Assembly (NCBI GenBank): GCA_031373255.1 | Contig: JANMMJ010000117.1 | Span: forward strand, 1 to 38,339 | Direction of reading: 5' to 3' | Source of the DNA: JANMMJ01 sp031373255 | Lineage (GTDB): Bacteria > Pseudomonadota > Alphaproteobacteria > Rhizobiales > Aestuariivirgaceae | Length of the DNA stretch: 38,339 bases | Shown: positions 21,307 through 27,836 of the stretch, in pieces | How positions within the stretch are numbered: position 1 is the first letter of the stretch | How the letters are laid out: each line of letters begins with the position of its first letter | Program-made: the position numbers and the translations under genes | Notes under the pieces: model-generated | Seen by the model: the letters and a program-made list of their open reading frames with translations, nothing else | Database searches by the model: none | Told to the model about the DNA's origin: nothing

Positions 21307-23670
21307 TTACTCGGCGGCCTTCTTCATGGGCTGCAGGGCCTGCCAAACCACATGCGGCGAAGCAGGCATTGAAATTTCACGTACACCGATGGCATCGGTG
21401 AGCGCATTGATCACCGCCGCCGGAGCGGCGATGGCCCCGGCTTCGCCGCAGCCCTTCATGCCAAGCGGATTGGACGGGCACTTTGTTTCCGTGAAATCCA
21501 GCTTGAAGGAAGGAACGTCCGCGGCGCGCGGCATGCAGTAATCCATGAACGAGCCGGTCAAGAGCTGGCCCGACTCCTTGTCATAGACGCAGCCTTCGGT
21601 CAGTGCCTGGCCGATGCCCTGGGTGATGCCGCCATGCACCTGCCCCTCGACCACCATCGGATTGATCAGGGTTCCGAAGTCGTCAACCGACGTATAGCTG
21701 ACGATGGTGGTGACACCCGTGTCCGGATCGACTTCCACTTCGCAGATGTGGCAGCCCGCCGGGAACGTGAAGTTCGACGGATCGTGGAAGGCGCTTTCCT
21801 TGAGACCGGGTTCAATCTCGGACGAGTTGAACTTGTGGGCCACATAGGCGGCAAGCGCCACCTCGCCGAACGCCATCTTCTTGTCGGTGCCCTTGATCGA
21901 GAACGTGCCATTCTTGAACTCGACGTCGCTCTCGGCGGCTTCCATCACCGCCGCCGCAACCTTCCGCGCCTTGGCCTCGACCTTGTCGAGCGCCTTGGAG
22001 ATCGCCGTCATGCCGACAGCTCCCGAGCGCGAACCGTAGGTGCCCATGCCGAACTGAACCTTGTCGGTATCGCCGTGGACAATTGCCACGCTGTTGATAT
22101 CGACGCCGAGCCGCTCGGAAACAAGCTGCGCGAAGGTGGTCTCATGGCTCTGGCCATGGCTGTGCGAACCCGTCAGCACTTCCACCGTGCCGACCGGATT
22201 GACCCGCACTTCGGCCGATTCCCAAAGGCCAACACCGGCGCCGAGCGAACCAACCGCCGCCGAAGGTGCAATGCCGCAAGCCTCGATGAAGTTGGAGAAG
22301 CCGATGCCGCGCATCTTGCCGCGCTTGGCCGCTTCGGCCTTCCGCGCCGGGAAGCCCTTATAGTCGGCAATATTAAGCGCCTTGTCCAGCGAAGCGCCGA
22401 AGTCGCCGGCGTCGTAGCACATGATCACCGGCGTTTGATGCGGGAAGCTGGTGATGAAGTTCTTGCGGCGGAATTCCGCCGGATCGGCCCGAAGCTCGCG
22501 CGCCGCTGTCTCGACGAGGCGCTCCACCACATAGGCCGCTTCCGGCCGGCCAGCACCGCGATAGGCGTCAACCGGCGCGGTGTTGGTATAGACCGCGTCC
22601 ACTTCCGCGTAGATGTTGGGAATGTTGTATTGGCCCGACAGCAGCGTGGCATAAAGATAGGTCGGCACTGAGGAAGCGAAGGTGGAGAGGTACGCCCCCA
22701 TCGCCGCCTTGGTATTGACCCGCAAACCGGTGATGCGGCCATCGCGGTCCGTTGCCAGTTCGGCATGGGTGACGTGGTCGCGGCCATGCGCGTCGGCCAG
22801 GAAGCTCTCGGTGCGCTCGCCCGTCCACTTGATCGGACGGCCGCCGATTTTACGCGACGCCCAGACGCAGGCGACTTCCTCGGCATAGATGAAGATCTTG
22901 GAGCCGAAGCCCCCGCCGACATCGGGTGCGATGACGCGCAGCTTGTGTTCGGGTGCAAGTCCATGAAACGCCGAGATCACCAGCCGGGCCACGTGTGGGT
23001 TCTGGCTTGTCGTGTAGAGCGTGTAATGATCGGCCCCGGCATCGTAGGAGCCGATCGCGGCGCGCGGCTCCATGGCGTTCGGGATCAACCGGTTGTTGAT
23101 GATGTCGAGCTTCGTCACATGATGCGCGCTCTTGAACGCGGCAGCGGTCGCGGCTTCATCGCCGATCGACCAGTTGAACACCCGGTTGTCACTGGCAACG
23201 TCGTGCACCTGCGCCTTGGTTTTCATCGCAACGGCGGCATCCACATTGTGTGGCAGCACGGCGTAGACGACACTCACCGCTTCGGCAGCGGCCTTGGCCT
23301 GATCCTTGGTCTCGGCAATGACGATGGCCACATGGTCGCCGACATAGCGGACCTTGCCCTGCGCCAGCACCGGATGCGGACCCGCCTTCATCGGCGAGCC
23401 GTCCTTGGAATGGATCATCCAGCCGCAGATCAGTCCGCCGAGCTTGTCTTCGGCGATGTCCGCGCCCGTGAAGATGTCGACAACGCCCGGCATCTTCTTG
23501 GCCTTGGCGGTATTGATCGACTTGATCGAGGCATGCGCATGAGGGCTGCGCACGAAGTAGGCGTAAGTCTGGTCTTTCAGGTTGATGTCATCGGTATACC
23601 GGCCCTTGCCGGTGATGAAACGGTGATCTTCCTTGCGCTTGACGCTCGCGCCAATTCCGGTCTCGCTCAT
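21307..23670 (-). CDS. coxL: Molybdopterin subunit of form II CO dehydrogenase-like enzyme
   Basis: A 787-residue molybdopterin subunit of the xanthine oxidase superfamily. The active-site loop reads AYRGAGR (residues 369-375), the form II signature; form I CO dehydrogenases have AYxCSFR, whose cysteine binds the copper. The base-catalytic glutamate is Glu743 in GCGEAG, and cofactor-binding VGGGFG (251-256) and GQSHETT are present. Form II enzymes have been linked to CO oxidation in some bacteria, but this is disputed and other aldehyde or heterocycle substrates are possible. GGGAGG precedes the ATG at 23670. It sits between coxS (15 bases upstream) and coxM, with CoxD/E and XdhC maturation genes downstream. 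Confidence 0.95.
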   Translation of the reverse strand: MSETGIGASVKRKEDHRFITGKGRYTDDINLKDQTYAYFVRSPHAHASIKSINTAKAKKMPGVVDIFTGADIAEDKLGGLICGWMIHSKDGSPMKAGPHPVLAQGKVRYVGDHVAIVIAETKDQAKAAAEAVSVVYAVLPHNVDAAVAMKTKAQVHDVASDNRVFNWSIGDEAATAAAFKSAHHVTKLDIINNRLIPNAMEPRAAIGSYDAGADHYTLYTTSQNPHVARLVISAFHGLAPEHKLRVIAPDVGGGFGSKIFIYAEEVACVWASRKIGGRPIKWTGERTESFLADAHGRDHVTHAELATDRDGRITGLRVNTKAAMGAYLSTFASSVPTYLYATLLSGQYNIPNIYAEVDAVYTNTAPVDAYRGAGRPEAAYVVERLVETAARELRADPAEFRRKNFITSFPHQTPVIMCYDAGDFGASLDKALNIADYKGFPARKAEAAKRGKMRGIGFSNFIEACGIAPSAAVGSLGAGVGLWESAEVRVNPVGTVEVLTGSHSHGQSHETTFAQLVSERLGVDINSVAIVHGDTDKVQFGMGTYGSRSGAVGMTAISKALDKVEAKARKVAAAVMEAAESDVEFKNGTFSIKGTDKKMAFGEVALAAYVAHKFNSSEIEPGLKESAFHDPSNFTFPAGCHICEVEVDPDTGVTTIVSYTSVDDFGTLINPMVVEGQVHGGITQGIGQALTEGCVYDKESGQLLTGSFMDYCMPRAADVPSFKLDFTETKCPSNPLGMKGCGEAGAIAAPAAVINALTDAIGVREISMPASPHVVWQALQPMKKAAE

Positions 23671-23685
23671 GTCTCTGGGCCTCCC

Positions 23686-24150
23686 TTACATATTTGCTGC
23701 GCCGGCCTGCACGGCCTTGACGATGTTGTGATATCCGGTGCAGCGGCAGATGTTGCCTTCAAGTTCGTGACGGATGGTCGCTTCGTCGAGCTTCTTGCCG
23801 TGCCGCTTTACCATGTCGACAGCGGCCATGATCATGCCCGGCGTGCAGAACCCGCATTGCAGGCCGTGATGCTCGCGGAAAGCTTCCTGCATCGGATGCA
23901 GCTTGCCGTTCTTGGCCAGGCCCTCGATGGTGGTGATGCTCGCCCCTTCGAATGCGGCGGCGAGTGCAGTGCACGACTTGATTGCCTTGCCTTCAACATG
24001 CACCACGCAGGCGCCGCACTGGCTGGTATCGCATCCCACATGGGTGCCGGTCAGGCCGATCTTCTCGCGCAGGAACTCAACAAGCAGGGTACGGGCTTCG
24101 ACGTCGCCGCCCACTTTCTTGCCGTTCACAGTCATGGAAATTGCTGGCAT
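23686..24150 (-). CDS. coxS: CO dehydrogenase-family small (2x[2Fe-2S]) subunit
   Basis: A 154-residue iron-sulfur subunit. The N-terminal plant-ferredoxin-type cluster is bound by Cys40, Cys45, Cys48 and Cys60 (GCDTSQCGAC ... C), and the C-terminal four-helix cluster by Cys99, Cys102, Cys135 and Cys137 (QCGFCTPG; ICRCTGY). It relays electrons between the molybdenum centre of CoxL and the FAD of CoxM in the cytoplasm. The start is ATG 24150, preceded by GGGAGGAG at spacing five. The frame remains open upstream to 24276 and encodes a hydrophobic, signal-like stretch, but the strong ribosome binding site and normal family length argue that this is fortuitous. It is the first gene of the cox operon. 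Confidence 0.95.
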   Translation of the reverse strand: MPAISMTVNGKKVGGDVEARTLLVEFLREKIGLTGTHVGCDTSQCGACVVHVEGKAIKSCTALAAAFEGASITTIEGLAKNGKLHPMQEAFREHHGLQCGFCTPGMIMAAVDMVKRHGKKLDEATIRHELEGNICRCTGYHNIVKAVQAGAANM

Positions 24151-24388
24151 TGATTCTCCTCCCAAGGCTGGACCCCAATTCGCCAGCACCAGCGTTGCAC
24201 CGGCGCAAAGGATTATCGTGGCGGGGATCCATCGTTTTGCCGCAAGCATCCTTACGCGCCTGATTTTAACCGTCAAGCAATACCAAGGTGTCGGCTGGCG
24301 AAATTACGAAAACTTCAGGACAAGCGAAACCGCGAGCGCGCTTCACGCGTACATGGTATAAAATCGAGCAAATTTCGGAGGATTTCTG

Positions 24389-24814
24389 ATGTTCAGGTCC
24401 GTGGTTACAGCACTTGTCATCCTTGTTGGCACTTTGCTGTGGTATCCCGCTAACACCCGTGCCGATGACGCCAGTGAATTTCAACGCCTGATCACCGGCC
24501 AGATCGCCGCGTTCAATGCCGACGATGGCGCTCGGGCATTCTCCTATGCCACGCCCATGTTGCAGCAGATGTTTGGCACCCCCGACAATTTCCTCAATCT
24601 GGTCAAGCGATCCTACCCGCCGGTCTATCGCCAGAAGTCTTATGAGTTCGCCGGCCTGTCCGCCGACAATGCCGGACGTCCCAGCCAGAAGGTGATCATC
24701 ATCGATGGCAAGGGCAAGGTCTGGACAGCTTTCTACTTCTTCGAACAGCAGCCCAATGGCTCCTGGCGCATCGGCGGCTGCGTGCTCGTCGATCCGGAAG
24801 GTGCTGACGCCTGA
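24389..24814 (+). CDS. Secreted DUF4864-domain protein
   Basis: A 141-residue protein with a classical signal peptide: MFRS, then a hydrophobic stretch VVTALVILVGTLLWYP, and a probable cleavage near ANTRADDAS. The mature part (FQRLITGQIAAFNADDGARAFSYATPMLQQMFG; FLNLVKRSYPPVYRQKSYEF; WTAFYFFEQQPNGSWRIGGCVL) matches the DUF4864 family, a SnoaL/NTF2-like fold of unknown function, predicted periplasmic. A good ribosome binding site (CGGAGGA) precedes the ATG by six bases, and a -10-like TATAAA is at 24357-24362 with no clear -35. It is divergent from coxS across 238 bases, so the shared region may hold promoters for both. It ends 13 bases before the convergent RNase-like gene. Confidence 0.85.
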   Translation: MFRSVVTALVILVGTLLWYPANTRADDASEFQRLITGQIAAFNADDGARAFSYATPMLQQMFGTPDNFLNLVKRSYPPVYRQKSYEFAGLSADNAGRPSQKVIIIDGKGKVWTAFYFFEQQPNGSWRIGGCVLVDPEGADA

Positions 24815-24827
24815 ATTCTTGGCGGAC

Positions 24828-25301
24828 CTATGCGACCGCCAAAGTGCCGAAGAACGTCACCACGTGAATGCCATGCGGCCGGTAGCCATTCCTTTCGGCG
24901 ATCACCGTCATGCAGCTTGTCGGCAACACCGCCGTTGCTTCGCCACCCATCGCATAGCGCATCCTGAACATCTGCCGGACGTCGATCGCCTTGAACTCCT
25001 GCCTGTGGCCATCCTTGGCGCCATAGAGCTGGCGCAAGCCGGGCGCGGCCTCGGGGCTGTTCAGCAGCAGCGTGCAGGCATCGACCGCATCGGCAAAGGT
25101 GAGAAACCCGGTGATCAGAACGATTCCCGGACCTGTCTCGTTCTCCCGGCGTGGCCGGTTCATCATCGCAGGCACCCGGTCCATCAAACCCTGGTTGCTG
25201 ATCGACACGTGGCGGCTGCCCGCATGCCCGCCCGAACGCTCGGACGATTTCAGGGTCTGTTCCACCATCTGCCGGGTAAATCTGATGTCGGTGAGATCCA
25301 T
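24828..25301 (-). CDS. Possible RNase A-like (CdiA-CT type) toxin domain protein
   Basis: A 157-residue protein that I match, from memory of the family pattern only, to the bacterial RNase A-like CdiA C-terminal toxin domain. The hallmark near the N-terminus, a Gly-Gly-His followed by Arg-His-Val, occurs here as GGHAGSRHV (His26, Arg30, His31), with LMDRV after it as in the family, then a segment containing FLTFADAVDA and a C-terminal VVTFFG with Thr149 where the family has a catalytic Thr. There is no signal peptide. AGGGGAG lies seven bases upstream of the ATG at 25301. It follows the zincin gene by 30 bases in one operon. No immunity gene is recognisable beside it. Without a profile search this remains a hypothesis; otherwise call it hypothetical. 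Confidence 0.6.
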   Translation of the reverse strand: MDLTDIRFTRQMVEQTLKSSERSGGHAGSRHVSISNQGLMDRVPAMMNRPRRENETGPGIVLITGFLTFADAVDACTLLLNSPEAAPGLRQLYGAKDGHRQEFKAIDVRQMFRMRYAMGGEATAVLPTSCMTVIAERNGYRPHGIHVVTFFGTLAVA

Positions 25302-25331
25302 CTCGGTGCTCCCCTGGCTTCGTCAACGCCC

Positions 25332-26123
25332 TTAGGGCAGCCGCATCGGTATCGTGGGCGCCGGCATCAGTCCCTTGGCGACAGCCGCTTCGCGGAACGG
25401 ATTGAACTTGGCGGAGGATTTCGCCATGTCGAGACAGAAGGAACGCTGCTCGTCGAACCACTTATCGATCAGCGCCTGGTAGTTCTCGTAGTGCGTATCC
25501 GAATTGCGGATGCCCTTCTTCACTTGTTTGAAACCGTGGTGGTTGGCCCGCATCTTGGTGAAGCCGCGCTCCGACCGGTACACATTGGCAGCAAGGATGG
25601 CGAAATATTCCTCGATGCTGTCCATATCTGGATCGTCCGGCACCTTGTCCCGGTAGCGCAGCAGCCCGGCCTGCATCCGGTGCCCATGCACCATTTCATG
25701 GAACAGGATTTCGCCCGGCCCGCTTCCCGGCGATATCCCGCCCGTGTTGCGGTTGAGCTGGTTCCACGTCGCCGGATGATAGAAGACTTCCACCGTGCTG
25801 CCTTTACCGGTTCCAAGTACGGTCGGGACTTCGATCTCAGGTATCAGCGGGAACTTGATCGTGGTGGTGTCGGCGACATAGCCGCCTGGCGCGGCGTCGG
25901 CCTCGGAAGTGTTTGAAGCATAGGCATTGACAGGGTCTTTTTTCGTCGGGTTGAACGGCGAAATGCGCATCCACTTGGCGTGGCTGCTCACATGCTTGAT
26001 CAGCGCCTTGCCAACCGATGTTGATTGTACCAGTTCCAGATAGTGTTCGACTTCGCGCGTATAGGCGCTGGAAGCCTGCCAGATGTAGAGATTGCCCTTG
26101 TAGACCTTGTTGGATGCTGCCAT
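25332..26123 (-). CDS. HExxH zinc metallopeptidase resembling M91/NleD effectors
   Basis: A 263-residue protein with an intact zincin motif, H142-E-M-V-H146 in EILFHEMVHGHRMQAG, followed about 25 residues later by DSIEEYFAIL, where Glu171/172 could be the third zinc ligand. The N-terminal pattern (VEHYLELVQSTSVGKALIKHV, then WMRISPF) resembles the M91 family that includes the type III effector NleD and related toxin domains. The protein has no signal peptide or membrane segment, and neither end shows a delivery domain such as PAAR or a VgrG adaptor. GGAGGAT is six bases before the ATG at 26123. It is the first gene of a two-gene operon with the RNase-like protein. The peptidase call is strong, the effector/toxin assignment is inference. 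Confidence 0.8.
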   Translation of the reverse strand: MAASNKVYKGNLYIWQASSAYTREVEHYLELVQSTSVGKALIKHVSSHAKWMRISPFNPTKKDPVNAYASNTSEADAAPGGYVADTTTIKFPLIPEIEVPTVLGTGKGSTVEVFYHPATWNQLNRNTGGISPGSGPGEILFHEMVHGHRMQAGLLRYRDKVPDDPDMDSIEEYFAILAANVYRSERGFTKMRANHHGFKQVKKGIRNSDTHYENYQALIDKWFDEQRSFCLDMAKSSAKFNPFREAAVAKGLMPAPTIPMRLP

Positions 26124-26251
26124 GCGATCCTCCGTGCAATGCCGCGAGACTAGCAGCTTTCGCCGATTCTGCGGTTCACAATTCCGGCTACGTGCCTAAT
26201 CAGCCGGCTTGCCTGACATCCCGCCACGCAGCGCCGCCCGCTAACAATTAA

Positions 26252-26264
26252 TTGACAAAATCAA
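26252..26264. promoter_or_regulatory. Possible MarR operator upstream of the MarR-GNAT gene
   Basis: In the AT-rich 180-base gap between the divergent zincin gene (26123) and the MarR-GNAT gene (26305), an inverted repeat TTGA-CAAAA-TCAA lies about 40 bases before the ATG. MarR-family proteins usually bind short inverted repeats overlapping their own promoters, so this is a candidate site. The gap otherwise shows no clear -35/-10 pair. The repeat is short and could occur by chance. Confidence 0.3.
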
Positions 26265-26304
26265 CAAAGATGATTGACTGAGGCAACAAAATGGAAAGAC
26301 CATC

Positions 26305-27240
26305 ATGCAGCGCGAGATTAACGCGGAAACCTCCGTAGACAAGGTCCGGCGCTTCAACCGGTTTTACACGCGTGAGACCGGCCTTCTGGACAGATCACTG
26401 TTGGAATCAGTTTTTTCCCTGGCCGAGGCGCGCGTTCTTTTCGATTTGAACCAGACGCCCGGTGTTCCTGCCAACGAGATCATTGGCCGCCTTGGCCTCG
26501 ACCGGGGCTATTTGAGCCGCATTCTTCAGGGCTTTACCCGCCGCCGTCTCATCGCCCGTACACCGGACGGCAACGATCGGCGCATCACGAGGTTGTCCCT
26601 CACAGCCAGGGGCCGCGAAGCCTTCGCCGAGCTTGACCGCCGCTCGTCCTTTGCAACCACGGAGCGGATTTCAGCGATGCCCAACGGCACGCTCCAGCCT
26701 ATGCTCGAAGCCATGGCCACCATCGAGCGCTGCTTGTCGCCTGTACCTCCGGCGAGCATTGCTCTCCGCCCCCTCCGCACCGGAGACATCGGCTGGATCG
26801 CCCGCCGCCAGGGCCTGCTCTACCAGCAGGAATTTGATTGGGACGGGACGTATGAGGCCCTCGCCGCAAAAATTCTCGCCGAATTCGTCCTGAACTTCGA
26901 TAGCGCCCGCGAGCGGGCCTGGGTCGCCGATTGGCAAGGCAGCATCATGGGCAGCGTCTTTCTGGTCAGGCAGGATGAAACCACCGCCCGCCTCCGCTTG
27001 CTCTAAGCCGAGCCCGAGGCGCGCGGCTCCGGCCTTGGCCGCCAGCTTGTCGCTGCGTGCACGGCATTTGCCCGGGAAGCCGGCTATCGCCGCATCGTGC
27101 TCTGGACTCAGAGCAACCTGCTCGCGGCGCGCCGTCTCTACGTGGCCGAAGGTTACCGGTTGACGGAAGAGAAGCCGCATCACAGTTTCGGCCATCACCT
27201 GATCGGCGAAACCTGGGAGCTCAATCTGCATGACGAATAG
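26305..27240 (+). pseudogene. MarR-GNAT bifunctional regulator/acetyltransferase interrupted by a TAA stop
   Basis: The reading frame from ATG 26305 encodes a MarR winged helix (residues about 1-150; AEARVLFDLNQTPG, GYLSRILQGFTRRRLIARTPDGNDRRITRLSLT) then the first half of a GNAT domain (IALRPLRTGDIGWIARRQGLLYQQEF). It stops at TAA 27004-27006 after LRLL. The same frame then continues without a break for 77 codons (AEPEARGSGLGRQLVAACTAF, LWTQSNLLAARRLY, HHLIGETWEL) to TAG 27238-27240. The family normally reads LLxVEPEARGxGIG here with Tyr in place of the stop, so TAC/TAT to TAA is the simplest change. Intact length would be about 311 residues. The CoA-binding loop is lost, so the acetyltransferase half is inactive; a 233-residue DNA-binding part may still be made. 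Its last bases overlap the next gene. Confidence 0.85.
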
Positions 27241-27832
27241 CACGAACGCCACCTCGGTCTCCCTTCGGCTGTTCCGCTCAACCCGGTTCTGGCTCGCCGC
27301 AACAGCGATCTTCATTCTCGCAATGGCGGTGGTCCTGCTGCTCATGGGCCGGGAACCCATCTGCAAATGCGGCTACGTGAAATTCTGGGAAGGCGTTGTG
27401 AACAGCGCCGGAAATTCCCAGCACATCAGCGACTGGTACACGCCATCGCACATCATCCACGGTTTTCTCTTCTACGGCGCCTTCTGGTTTCTTTTCCCCA
27501 AGACCTCCCCGGCACTCCGCCTGTTTCTCGCCGTCCTCGTTGAAGGCGCCTGGGAGATTTTCGAGAACACCGATTTCATCATCAACCGCTACCGCGAAAC
27601 CACCATATCGCTGGATTACTACGGCGACAGCGTTCTCAATTCGATTTGCGACACGCTCGCGATGGTGGCGGGCTTTCTCATTGCCGCGCGCATCCCCGTT
27701 TGGGTCACGGTCGCACTGGCTATCGTGCTCGAGCTTTTCGTCGGCTACGTCATCCGCGACAACCTGACCCTCAACATCATCATGCTGGTCTGGCCGCTTG
27801 ACGCCATCAAGGCCTGGCAATCCGGCGTCTGA
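27230..27832 (+). CDS. UPF0314 (DUF2585) membrane protein
   Basis: A 200-residue integral membrane protein of the UPF0314/DUF2585 family, found mainly in Rhizobiales. Hydrophobic segments lie at about residues 20-40, 75-90, 97-108, 140-155 and 158-175, giving around five helices. Conserved family stretches include CKCGYVKFWEG, NSQHISDWYTPSHIIHGFLFY, EGAWEIFENTDFIINRYRETT and DYYGDSVLNSICDT, rich in Asp, His and Glu residues that could form a catalytic or metal site. Function is unknown. The ATG at 27230 overlaps the end of the broken MarR-GNAT gene by eleven bases, suggesting translational coupling in the ancestral operon. It ends four bases before the convergent RTX gene. Confidence 0.92.
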   Translation: MTNSTNATSVSLRLFRSTRFWLAATAIFILAMAVVLLLMGREPICKCGYVKFWEGVVNSAGNSQHISDWYTPSHIIHGFLFYGAFWFLFPKTSPALRLFLAVLVEGAWEIFENTDFIINRYRETTISLDYYGDSVLNSICDTLAMVAGFLIAARIPVWVTVALAIVLELFVGYVIRDNLTLNIIMLVWPLDAIKAWQSGV

Positions 27833-27836
27833 AAAC

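Noticed and set aside
22765..24153. Plus-strand open frame of about 462 codons opposite coxL and coxS
   Set aside because: Antisense to coxL and coxS with canonical cofactor motifs; composition is that of a shadow frame.
24151..24276. In-frame N-terminal extension of coxS that looks like a signal peptide or membrane anchor
   Set aside because: A GGGAGGAG site sits at the correct distance from ATG 24150 and the protein from there has the normal family length. CoxS is cytoplasmic.
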